A DNA stretch of 64,000 nt from Actinomyces israelii DSM 43320 (GTDB lineage: Bacteria > Actinomycetota > Actinomycetes > Actinomycetales > Actinomycetaceae), in the NCBI RefSeq assembly GCF_000711965.1, contig NZ_JONS01000002.1, positions 151,525-215,524 on the forward strand, written 5' to 3'. Shown here piece by piece: positions 51,885 through 59,318 of this stretch. How positions within the stretch are numbered: position 1 is the first letter of the stretch; every line of letters starts with the position of its first letter. Under the pieces are notes generated by a model that searched no databases, was not told the DNA's origin, and saw only the letters and a program-made list of their open reading frames with translations. The position numbers and the translations under genes were made by a program.

Positions 51885-51928
51885 CTGAACCGATCTCGAT
51901 GCGGAAGTGAACCGATCTCGGCGAAGGA
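51885..51928. repeat. Right arm of the dispersed CGAGATCGGT palindrome
   Basis: Reads CTGAACCGATCTCGATGCGG and then a second ACCGATCTCG before GCGAAGGA. Complement of the left arm at 51443-51485 with few mismatches. It ends 8 bp from the stop codon of the carrier gene. Confidence 0.8.
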
Positions 51929-51936
51929 GGGACCGA

Positions 51937-53328
51937 TCAGATGTCCTCCAGGGAGGCCCCCTTCGTCTCACGGGCGAAGAGGTAGATAATGCCGCCCGCG
52001 AAGAGCAGGACCGCGAAGACGATGAAGGGCAGGAAGACCACCTCGGCGCTCAGCTTGCTGTTTCCAATGAGCGCCCCCACGAAGTACGGCCCGACGACCT
52101 TGGCGATCGCACCAATACCGTAGCCCAGCCCCAGGCCGGTGGAGCGGGCCTCGGTGGGGAACTGCTCGCCGCCGAAGGCGTTGAGGATGCCGAAGGCGCC
52201 GTCGCCGAAGGTCATGACGATGAAGATGCCCGCGAAGAACACGTAGCCGGCGCTGCCGATCTCGTCCCCGTGGACCATCCGGGTCGAGAAGGCTGCGATG
52301 AGGGCGCCGATGGCACCGATCATGCCGCAGCCGAACATAGTCCAGCGCCGTCCGATCCGGTCAGAGATCCAGGCCGACCCCAGGCGCCCGAGCAGGTCGC
52401 CGAACGAGACGAACATGAACAGGGTCGCAACCGTGCTGGCGCCGAACTTGAAGGACTGGCCGAGCAGCGTCTGCCCCCAGGACTGGACGGTGAAGGAACC
52501 CATAATGAAGGAGAAGGAGCCCAGCGCCACGACGAGCAGCTGGCGGGGGTACTTGGTGAAGATGACCGAGTAGGACGCGGAGGTCTTCTCCGGGATCGGG
52601 GGCAGGTCGGCGACCTGCTCCACGGGAATCTCCATGGCCCAGGCGTAGGCCGCCCTGGCCTCCTCCTCGCGCCCCTTGGACTGGAGGAAGCGTGGGGACT
52701 CGGGAATGACGCGGGCCCAGGCCAGCAGCACAATGGGCACGCAGCCGACGGCGATGAGGCCGCGCCACCCCAGAGGACCGCCGAGGTACTTGGTGACCAG
52801 ACCGCCGAGGAAGATGCCCGCGGGGATGAAGACGCTCGTGAGGCCCGCCAGGAGGCCGCGCTGCTTGGCGGGCACGAACTCCTGGACGAAGGGCACCGAG
52901 GTGATGTTGAGCCCGCCGACACCGAAGCCGACACCGGTGCGCAGGATGGCCAGCAGGATCCAGCCGTTGACCGGGGTGAAGGCGGAGGCGGCGGTGAAGA
53001 CGACGAGGACGACAATGCACCAGATGAAGGCGTGCTTGCGGCCGAAGACGTCGGCCAGCCGGCCCCAGGTGATGGAGCCGAGAACCGTGCCCAGGCCCGC
53101 GCCGGCGAGGATGATGCCGGACTGGAAGCCGCTGAGGTTCCATCCCGGGGCCTCAAGCAACAGGTTGACAATGAAGCCGATGAGGAACAGGTCGAAGAAC
53201 TCCGACACGTTGCCCACAATGGCCATCCCGATGAGGGACTTCTGGTGCCCGGTGAGGCGGTGGTTGTCAATCTGCTCCGGGGCCGTGCGCCCCTGTGGTG
53301 CTGCGTGCACCGATGTTGCTGAACTCAT
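51937..53328 (-). CDS. MFS sugar or sugar-acid transporter
   Basis: 463 residues with 12 hydrophobic spans. Sugar-porter motifs: WGRLADVFGRK between spans 2 and 3, PESPRFL after span 6, SDRIGRRW between spans 8 and 9, and FARETKGASLEDI at the C-terminus. VGNVSEFFDLFLIGFIVNLL in span 1 resembles carriers of acidic metabolites. The ATG has only a weak ribosome site; translation may depend on the upstream kinase gene 47 bp away. It replaces the phosphotransferase system usually found with ulaD/ulaE, so the pathway needs a separate kinase. Confidence 0.88.
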   Translation of the reverse strand: MSSATSVHAAPQGRTAPEQIDNHRLTGHQKSLIGMAIVGNVSEFFDLFLIGFIVNLLLEAPGWNLSGFQSGIILAGAGLGTVLGSITWGRLADVFGRKHAFIWCIVVLVVFTAASAFTPVNGWILLAILRTGVGFGVGGLNITSVPFVQEFVPAKQRGLLAGLTSVFIPAGIFLGGLVTKYLGGPLGWRGLIAVGCVPIVLLAWARVIPESPRFLQSKGREEEARAAYAWAMEIPVEQVADLPPIPEKTSASYSVIFTKYPRQLLVVALGSFSFIMGSFTVQSWGQTLLGQSFKFGASTVATLFMFVSFGDLLGRLGSAWISDRIGRRWTMFGCGMIGAIGALIAAFSTRMVHGDEIGSAGYVFFAGIFIVMTFGDGAFGILNAFGGEQFPTEARSTGLGLGYGIGAIAKVVGPYFVGALIGNSKLSAEVVFLPFIVFAVLLFAGGIIYLFARETKGASLEDI

Positions 53329-53375
53329 GTGAGGACCAATCGTGAATGATAAGAGGGGTGGAGTACCGGGGCGGG

Positions 53376-54323
53376 TCAGCGCACGATGTCCGAGCCGTGG
53401 AGAGCCAGGAGCTCGCCGGGGCGCACGTGCGTGAGGTCGCCGTGGTGGGTCAGGGCGAGCTGGGCCACCTTGGTGCCCATCTCGATGCCGCGCTCGACAT
53501 CGCCGTCGAGCCACCCGTGGAGCGTGCCCGCGACGAAGGAGTCGCCAGCACCGGGCCGGTCGATGACCGGGACGGACTTGATCTCGAAGACGCGGTCAGT
53601 TCGCGCCGTGGACAGGTAGGTGCCCGCGCGCCCGTCGGTGGACACGACCGTGGGCGCACCCATCTCCTCGCGCAGGTTGTGGCACACGTCCACGCCCTCG
53701 CCCTCGATGCCGAAGACGATACGGGCGTCCGAGCGCGAGCAGAACAGGATGGCCGCCCGCCGCGCAATGGGCTCCAGCACCTTGCGGGCCTGCTCGCCGC
53801 TCCACAGCAGGGAGCGGAAGTTGACGTCGAGGGCGACGTCAACGCCCCGCTCGCACGCGGCGTCGGCGAAGTAGCGCACCACCGCGGCGGTCTCGGGAGT
53901 GAGGGCCGCCGTGATGCCGGTGAGGAAGACGACCCGGGTGTCGAGCAGGGAGTCCCAGTCGAAGTCCTCGGGCGTGATGGAGCGGAAGGGCGTGTACTGG
54001 CGGTCGTAGGTGACCTTGCCGGGCAGCGGGAACTCTCCCGGCTCCAGGAAGTAGAGGGCCACGCGGCCCTCATCGGTGAGCACCACGTGGCGCATGTCCA
54101 CGCCGACGGCCGAGTACTCCAGGGCGATGCGGTCGGCCAGCTCGCCCTTGGGGAGCTTGGTCGCCCAGGCCGTGGAGCGGCCGAGCTCGGACAGGAGGCC
54201 CGAGACATTCGCCTCGGAGCCCGCGGCGGTCATGCGAAGCGAGCGGGCGGTGGCCAGCCGGTCGCCGCGCTCGCACGTCAGCCGAATCTGTCCCTCGCCG
54301 ATGGTTGTCAGATCGTACGTCAT
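53376..54323 (-). CDS. PfkB-family carbohydrate kinase
   Basis: 315 residues. MTYDLTTIGEGQIRLTCERGDRL starts the fold; AAGSEANVSGLLSELG is the first signature region and DRPGAGDSFVAGTLHG near residue 267 the catalytic one. DVNFRSLLW recalls KDG-kinase-like members. In this operon the obvious substrate is a keto-aldonate such as 3-keto-L-gulonate, giving the 6-phosphate that the UlaD homologue decarboxylates. That substrate is inferred only from context. It is clearly distinct from kdgK at 5828. Confidence 0.85.
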   Translation of the reverse strand: MTYDLTTIGEGQIRLTCERGDRLATARSLRMTAAGSEANVSGLLSELGRSTAWATKLPKGELADRIALEYSAVGVDMRHVVLTDEGRVALYFLEPGEFPLPGKVTYDRQYTPFRSITPEDFDWDSLLDTRVVFLTGITAALTPETAAVVRYFADAACERGVDVALDVNFRSLLWSGEQARKVLEPIARRAAILFCSRSDARIVFGIEGEGVDVCHNLREEMGAPTVVSTDGRAGTYLSTARTDRVFEIKSVPVIDRPGAGDSFVAGTLHGWLDGDVERGIEMGTKVAQLALTHHGDLTHVRPGELLALHGSDIVR

Positions 54324-54417
54324 TGTTCGATTCCTTACTCTGGCGGCCCCGCGGGGCCGTCTCGCGGCGGGCCCGCGCGGGCCCGCCGCGGGGGTTTGTG
54401 GTGGATTTGTGTGCGGT

Positions 54418-55332
54418 TCAGGGGGCGAGGACCGGGATCCCGGCCGCCGCCGCCCTGGTCTCGATGAACTCCCGGGCGGTGACACACCTGGCGACCGAGT
54501 CGGACGCGTCGTCGTTCCACATCTCGATCATGAGGCGGCCCGCCCAGTGCTGGGCCCCCAGCAGCCCGAAGGAGCGGTCCCAGTCGACGACGCCGGCGCC
54601 CATCGCAACGCGGCGGGGCTCGCCGGGGCGCACGTCCTTGGCGTGCATGGCGACCATGTGGCCCTTCCCGGCCTCCAGCTCGACGGCGGGGTCGAGCCCC
54701 TGCTCGGCGATATTGCCGAGGTCGGGGTAGACCTGGAGGTAGGGCGAGCCGACGGCCCGCACGAACTCCATAGCCTTGCGGATCGAGGTGACGTCGGTTC
54801 CGTCGACGTTCTCAATGCCCATGACCACGCCGAGGCGGGCGGCCAGGGGGACTGCGTCGGCCAGGAGCTCGCCGTACCAGCGCTCGGCGTCGGGATTCGG
54901 GGCCTCGTAGTAGCAGTAGTACCCCGCGACCTGGAGGACCGGGGCGCCCAGGTCGTGGCACACCCGCAGGCCGCGGGCCATGACCTCGCGCGCCCGCCGC
55001 CGCACGGCGGGGTCGGCCGAGCCCGGGGCGATCCTGCGGTGGATGGACAGACAGATCCCGCCGATGCCGGCGCCGACGGCGTCGGCCGCGTCGCGCACCC
55101 GGTGGCAGGCGGCGGCGTCCCACTCAAGACGGGCCTCGCGCTGGGGCGACTCGTCGATGGAGATGTCGAGGAAGGAGAATCCCGCCTCGGGCACCTGGGC
55201 GAGGAAGGTCCTCCAGTCGTCGGCGGTGACGAGGCTCCCGCCGACCAGGGCCTTCTCGTAGATGCCCAGGCTGAGGCCGTCAGCCAGCTCGTCGATGCGG
55301 CTGTCGCTCCTGCCAGTGCGGCCCGCGCTCAT
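54418..55332 (-). CDS. ulaE: L-xylulose-5-phosphate 3-epimerase, UlaE-like
   Basis: Converts L-xylulose 5-phosphate to L-ribulose 5-phosphate. 304 residues: LGIYEKALVGGSLVTADDW at the start, FSFLDISIDESPQREARLEW, GGICLSIHRRIAPGSADP, VLQVAGYYCYYE, MGIENVDGTDVTS, YPDLGNIAEQG and MHAKDVRPGEPRRV, all in the order of UlaE/SgbU/YiaR TIM barrels. The start overlaps the UlaD-like gene (ATGA). The product needs a 4-epimerase; the araD gene at 49425 is the nearest one. Confidence 0.93.
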   Translation of the reverse strand: MSAGRTGRSDSRIDELADGLSLGIYEKALVGGSLVTADDWRTFLAQVPEAGFSFLDISIDESPQREARLEWDAAACHRVRDAADAVGAGIGGICLSIHRRIAPGSADPAVRRRAREVMARGLRVCHDLGAPVLQVAGYYCYYEAPNPDAERWYGELLADAVPLAARLGVVMGIENVDGTDVTSIRKAMEFVRAVGSPYLQVYPDLGNIAEQGLDPAVELEAGKGHMVAMHAKDVRPGEPRRVAMGAGVVDWDRSFGLLGAQHWAGRLMIEMWNDDASDSVARCVTAREFIETRAAAAGIPVLAP

Positions 55333-55982
55333 GACCAGACCTCGTGGAGGGTCTCGCGCAGCGTCCTGGCCGCCGCGGCCGGGTCGTCGGCCTCCACGAT
55401 GGCGCGCCCGGCGATGACGATGCCGACGCGGCGCCCGGCGAAGGCCGGCAGGTCCTCGGCGGAGACCCCGCCGGTGATGGTGACGGTCAGTCCCATGGCG
55501 GCGAGCTCATCGACTCGGTCCATGTCCTCGGCCTTCCAGGACAGGTCGCCGGCCGCCTCACGGTCACGGGACCGCTTGACAATGACGTGCTGGACGCCGG
55601 CCGCGCGCCAGGCGCGGGCCCGATCGGCGTCGTACCACTCGTCGGCCAGCTCGACCTGCACCTCGCCGCCGAACTCGTCGGCGACCTTGCAGACCTGCTC
55701 GATGGTGGCCATGGAGGCCCCGGCGACGCAGGAGACGAGGTCGGCGCCCGCCTCGAAGGCGAGCCGGGCGATCTTGGAGCCGGCCTCGGCGATGCGCACG
55801 TCGGCCAGGATCTGCTTGTCCGGGAACAGCGCGCGGACGGCCCGCACGGCATGGTAGCCCTCGCACAGCACCAGGATGGTGCCGCACTCGATGACGTCCA
55901 CGTGGGGGGCCGCCTTCTGCAGCGGCCCGAGTGCGCTGGGCAGGTCGAAGGTGTCCAGTGCGATCTGCAGCTTGGGTGCCAT
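55329..55982 (-). CDS. ulaD: 3-keto-L-gulonate-6-phosphate decarboxylase, UlaD-like
   Basis: Decarboxylates 3-keto-L-gulonate 6-phosphate to L-xylulose 5-phosphate. 217 residues of the OMP-decarboxylase suprafamily: LQIALDTFDLPSAL, DVIECGTILVLCEGYHAVRAVR, ILADVRIAEAGSKIARLAFEAGADLVSC (catalytic Asp-x-Arg/Lys region) and TITGGVSAEDLPAF. A related family, hexulose-phosphate synthase, is less likely because of the direct linkage to ulaE. It lies 16 bp after the hydrolase gene and overlaps ulaE. Confidence 0.92.
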   Translation of the reverse strand: MAPKLQIALDTFDLPSALGPLQKAAPHVDVIECGTILVLCEGYHAVRAVRALFPDKQILADVRIAEAGSKIARLAFEAGADLVSCVAGASMATIEQVCKVADEFGGEVQVELADEWYDADRARAWRAAGVQHVIVKRSRDREAAGDLSWKAEDMDRVDELAAMGLTVTITGGVSAEDLPAFAGRRVGIVIAGRAIVEADDPAAAARTLRETLHEVWS

Positions 55983-55998
55983 CTCGACGCGCCTCCGC

Positions 55999-56991
55999 TC
56001 AGCCCTGGAGGGGCTCGAAGGCGAAGAAAGTGGCCGCGTTGTTCACCAGGAGGTCCTGGACGTAGTCCGGGTCCACGCCCTCGTCGTCGATCAGGCGCGG
56101 GCAGAAGACGGCCGGGTCGTAGTCGATGCCGGAGACGGACCCGTAGACCTTCTGGTAGGAGGCCTTGCCCGAGTCCGTGCCCAGCAGGATCTGCTTGCCG
56201 TAGCCCTTCTCGCCGAGGACCTTGATGAGGTTGACGCGCGCGTGGTCGGGGACGTACTTGATGCGGTTGGTGCCGTCGAGCTCGACGTAGGCGCCGAGAG
56301 AGGTGATCTGCTCCTGGATCCACGGGTCCCAGTTGCGCTGGATGTGGCCAATGGCGATCTTCTCCGGTGCCACGCCCTGCTCGATGAGGAAGCGGGCCTG
56401 CTCGGGGCCGCAGGTGCCGGCGGTGACGTGGGTGTTGATGGGGGCGCCGGTCTCCTTGGAGGCGATGGCGACGGCCTTGCCGGTCTTGACCTCCCAGTCG
56501 GTGATCCTGCCGTAGGCGGTGGCCCACTTGATACAGCCGGCCTTGATGTCGGTGCGCTTGACGAGCGGGCCCATGTAGTCGTTGGCATCGACGCCCTCGA
56601 CGACGTCGGCGATGAGCAGGTCGGCGATCTCGGTGACGGTGTACTGGTTGACCCAGGACTGGCGCCACTCCAGGTAGACCTTCTGCTGGTGGAAGCCGGT
56701 GGCCTGGATGACCTGGAGACCGGGGACGCGGTCGACGACCCTGCGCAGCTTGAGGACGCCGCGCCCCGAGGAGGCGGGGCACATGTCGACGATGGTGGCG
56801 CTCGGCGCGAAGCGCTTGGAGGCCTCGACGAAGTAGGTGGCCTCCTGGGCCGCCTTGTCCTCGTCGATGAGGAGGTGGTCGGGGTCGATGTAGACCTCAC
56901 CCGCGCCGACGCGGATGAGGTGGTCGTGAGCGTTGACGACGCCGAGGGTGGTGGGGGCGACGTCGCCGTGGATGGTGCGGACGATACCCAT
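55999..56991 (-). CDS. Phosphotriesterase-family metal hydrolase, probable sugar lactonase
   Basis: 330 residues. VVNAHDHLIRVG is the first metal motif (HxH) of the amidohydrolase superfamily; VIQATGFHQQKVYLEWRQ, AIASKETGAPINTHVTAGT, KIAIGHIQRNWDP and ILLGTDSGKASYQ supply further metal ligands in phosphotriesterase order. Members with this layout include sugar-lactone hydrolases. AAAGGAG lies 7 nt before the ATG. As first gene of the UlaD/UlaE operon it could open an ascorbate-type or aldonate lactone, doing the work that UlaG (a metallo-beta-lactamase-fold enzyme) does elsewhere. Confidence 0.85.
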   Translation of the reverse strand: MGIVRTIHGDVAPTTLGVVNAHDHLIRVGAGEVYIDPDHLLIDEDKAAQEATYFVEASKRFAPSATIVDMCPASSGRGVLKLRRVVDRVPGLQVIQATGFHQQKVYLEWRQSWVNQYTVTEIADLLIADVVEGVDANDYMGPLVKRTDIKAGCIKWATAYGRITDWEVKTGKAVAIASKETGAPINTHVTAGTCGPEQARFLIEQGVAPEKIAIGHIQRNWDPWIQEQITSLGAYVELDGTNRIKYVPDHARVNLIKVLGEKGYGKQILLGTDSGKASYQKVYGSVSGIDYDPAVFCPRLIDDEGVDPDYVQDLLVNNAATFFAFEPLQG

Positions 56992-57005
56992 GGGGGTTCT
57001 CCTTT

Positions 57006-57017
57006 GAACGAGCGTTC
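57006..57017 (-). promoter_or_regulatory. Short palindrome in the leader of the ascorbate-like operon
   Basis: GAACGAGCGTTC is a perfect 12-bp inverted repeat (arms GAACG / CGTTC) 15 bp before the first start codon, overlapping the AAAGGAG side. It could be part of an operator for the divergent SorC protein, whose operators are typically inverted repeats. The rest of the 56992-57212 gap shows no other clear symmetry. Confidence 0.35.
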
Positions 57018-57200
57018 TGCGAGTTGTCCGGGAGCGGCTCCCAGATCCGAGGACCTGCCTCCCGACGCATCCAACGTATGGGCGCGCCGTCGGGCCCCGA
57101 AACACTCCAACGCACATCCGTGCCAATGTGACCTTGGCGTAACCAAGCAGAAACCTCGATCCCCCCGCTAAAACTGGGGACGCGAGCGACAGTGGACCTC

Positions 57201-57213
57201 TACAATGAACACA
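57201..57213 (+). promoter_or_regulatory. -10 box for a leaderless regulator transcript
   Basis: TACAAT at 57201-57206 is a strong -10 hexamer 6 bp before the ATG at 57213. There is no ribosome site before that ATG. Transcription would start at or next to the A of the ATG, giving a leaderless mRNA as is common in actinobacteria. The -35 is not clear. Confidence 0.55.
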
Positions 57214-58169
57214 TGTGCGCCAACCTGACTCGTAATCGCGCGTCGCTGCTGCTTGAGGTCTCCCGCCTGTACTGGGAGGAGGATCTTGGCCAGGCGGACA
57301 TCGCCCGCCGCACGGGCTACTCGCGCCCCACGGTCTCGCGCATGCTCACCGAGGCGCGCCGGGTCGGCATCGTGACCGTCACCGTGGCGCACCCCATCGA
57401 GCGTCTCATGGCGCTGGAGGAGCAGCTCGTGACGGCCTACGGCCTCAAGACCGCGCGCGTGAGCGAGGTGACGCCCGGCAATGGAGCCGACGTCGGGCCC
57501 GACGTCGCCCGCAGCGCCGCGGACCTGCTGCTGGAGCACTGCGGGCCGCGCAGCGTGATCGCGGTGTCCAACGGGCGGGGAGTGGCCGCCGTCGTGCACC
57601 ACATGCCCGAGCGCAGCTGGCCCTCATCGACCTGCGTGGCCATGCTCGGAAGCGTCGGGGAGTCCTTCAACACCGAGGACGGGCCGGACGTGTGCCGCAA
57701 CCTGTCCCTGCGGCTCGGCGGACGCTTCCGGTCCCTGACCGTGCCGCTCGTCTTCGACTCCCTGGCCCTGGCCCGGGCCGTGCGCAAGGAGGACCAGGTC
57801 GCCACGACCCTCGAGCTCGCCGCCCGCAGCGACATCGCCCTGACCGGCGTGGGCACGGTCGGGACCTCTGTGAGCCCCCTGCTGCGCCGCTGGATGACCC
57901 CCGACGTCGTGCGCGAGTGCCGCGAGCACGGCGTGGTCGCGCACCTGTGCGGCCACCACCTCGACGCGAACGGACGCCACGTGCACACCGCGCTGTGCGA
58001 CCGCACCCTGTGCCTCGACCCGGACCGGCTCAAGGGGATCCCGCTGGTCGTCGGGGTCGCTGCGGGCCCCGACAAGGTCGTGGCCATCCGCGCTGCGCTG
58101 CGGGGCGGCTACCTGTCCGCCATGGTCACCGATGAGACCACCGCGCGCGCCGTCCTGAGCAGCGTGTGA
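57213..58169 (+). CDS. SorC-family transcriptional regulator of the ascorbate-like operon
   Basis: 318 residues from the ATG; a GTG 7 codons earlier is possible but lies across the -10 box. HTH: LGQADIARRTGYSRPTVSRMLTEA around residues 24-47. The SorC effector domain (from about residue 65) has VSNGRGVAAVVHHMP, SVGESFNTEDGPDVCRNLSLRLGG, VPLVFDSLALARAV and ends VVGVAAGPDKVVAIRAALRGGYLSAMVTDETTA, the classic sugar-phosphate-binding signature. It is divergent from the hydrolase-UlaD-UlaE-kinase-carrier operon, which it probably controls. Confidence 0.9.
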   Translation: MCANLTRNRASLLLEVSRLYWEEDLGQADIARRTGYSRPTVSRMLTEARRVGIVTVTVAHPIERLMALEEQLVTAYGLKTARVSEVTPGNGADVGPDVARSAADLLLEHCGPRSVIAVSNGRGVAAVVHHMPERSWPSSTCVAMLGSVGESFNTEDGPDVCRNLSLRLGGRFRSLTVPLVFDSLALARAVRKEDQVATTLELAARSDIALTGVGTVGTSVSPLLRRWMTPDVVRECREHGVVAHLCGHHLDANGRHVHTALCDRTLCLDPDRLKGIPLVVGVAAGPDKVVAIRAALRGGYLSAMVTDETTARAVLSSV

Positions 58170-58410
58170 GCCACGGGCGGCTCCACCCGCGTCGCGCCGG
58201 CGCTCGGGAGCGGACCGGGCGACTGTGAGCACACCCCTTGTCATCCGCCGGAAGGCCGTGGCTGGACTCCGCCCAGGGAGATGGTTTCGTGACCTCGCCT
58301 GCTCGACCGCACGTCCCCTGCCGGCACGGCCCGCTGCCGCGCACCAGCCCTCTCTCACCCCGACACCCTACCGCCGGTCTCACGGCGAACACCGATGAAG
58401 CGAGTAGCCC

Positions 58411-58773
58411 ATGACGACCGAGAACAAGGCCCACTCCTCCGCGTACTACCTCATAATGGTCCTCGCGGTGATGATCGGGGTCGTGCTGGGCATCGGCATC
58501 TTCGTATGGATCATCTCCAACGTCACCGGCCGCGCGCGGATCCCCTACCTCCTGCTCGCCCTTCCCACCATCCTCCTGGTGGCGCTGGTCAGATTCATCG
58601 ATGGAGCCCTTGTGAAGCGCCAGCAGGAGTCCGGCGGACTGGACAACCAGGACATGGTTCCCCTGGTGAGCCCCTACGGCCAGGCGCAGCAGCCCGGCGT
58701 CCCCGCCTACGACCAGACACCTCAGGCGGGCACGCAGCTTTCCTACAGCCAGAACGGACCGCAAGTCGGCTGA
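58411..58773 (+). CDS. Small membrane protein of unknown function
   Basis: 120 residues. Two membrane spans: YYLIMVLAVMIGVVLGIGIF and, after GRARIP, a segment rich in Leu/Val (residues 45-64). A hydrophilic tail of about 55 residues is rich in Gln, Pro and Gly with QAQQPGVPAYDQTPQ. No recognised domain. The ribosome site is weak. It stands alone between the SorC gene and copy B of the 214-bp element. Confidence 0.65.
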   Translation: MTTENKAHSSAYYLIMVLAVMIGVVLGIGIFVWIISNVTGRARIPYLLLALPTILLVALVRFIDGALVKRQQESGGLDNQDMVPLVSPYGQAQQPGVPAYDQTPQAGTQLSYSQNGPQVG

Positions 58774-59318
58774 ACTCGCGGCCGCAGGTCACGCACCCGC
58801 CGAGAACAGGCTCGCGCCTGGCTCCTCAGCAACTGATTCCGACAGCACGCAGGTCGGGCCGGGTCGGGCGGCGGACCCCAGCGTCAACGGAGGTACGTTC
58901 ACGTTCGTTCACGCTCCAGGCGGACACCTGGGCGCCCGGGCCCAAGACGCCGGACCGGCTCGCAGCCCCCGCTGCCCCCGGAGAATCACTCATCCGGATG
59001 AGCGAGCTGCACATGGGAGAATGGGTCCCTCGCGGGGCAGGTGCGGTATTTCGTTGAGATTCTGCGGATCCTCACGGATCGTCAAGATGAGTTGACGCGC
59101 TCCCATGTGCATGCAGGGGGGTCTGCGCACATGGGAGCGTCTTATCCTTGGCGACCGGCTCTGCGATTCCGCATGATTCCGCGGTTCTTCTCGGCTCGGA
59201 TTGCAGACGAATGTGCAACCCGCCGCGTCGGCAGTCGCGCCGGCAGACTCCATGACTCGCAGGCGGCCCCGCCCGCGCCGAGAACGGCCCGGCCGGCGGC
59301 GCTCGCTAGCCTGAGACC
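58774..59318. other. 545-bp gap upstream of radA holding the second 214-bp element
   Basis: No coding region is supported. The first 230 bp contain only short GTTCACG-type repeats near 58893-58912. The element at 59006-59219 fills most of the rest. The radA promoter should lie in 59220-59318; no clear box was recognised. Confidence 0.5.
59006..59219. repeat. 214-bp structured repeat element, copy B
   Basis: Same length and layout as copy A (27496-27709). GCACATGGGAG is at 59009 and 59127, and its complement CTCCCATGTGC at 59100, with offsets of 91 and 27 bp exactly as in copy A. The block AGGGGGGTCTGC between the second and third 11-mer and the blocks TTCCGCATGATTCCG and CGAATGTGCAAC near the end are also shared. 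The intervening sequence has changed substantially without any insertion or deletion. It lies 100 bp upstream of radA. Confidence 0.8.

Larger units (their letters stand above)
51244..51936. other. 693-bp stretch without a supported gene, bounded by inverted repeat arms
   Basis: Several reading frames of 85-190 codons exist on both strands, but none has a recognisable domain, and all are arginine/proline-rich as shadows are here. The notable contents are the two separated arms of the dispersed palindrome (51443-51485 and 51885-51928) and the perfect palindrome at 51833-51866. The 399 bp between the arms could be an insert in an originally continuous palindrome. Confidence 0.5.

Noticed and set aside
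58240..58400. A possible tRNA or small RNA gene between the SorC gene and the small membrane protein
   Set aside because: No cloverleaf, TTC-type arm or CCA end could be found; only unstructured GC-rich sequence.
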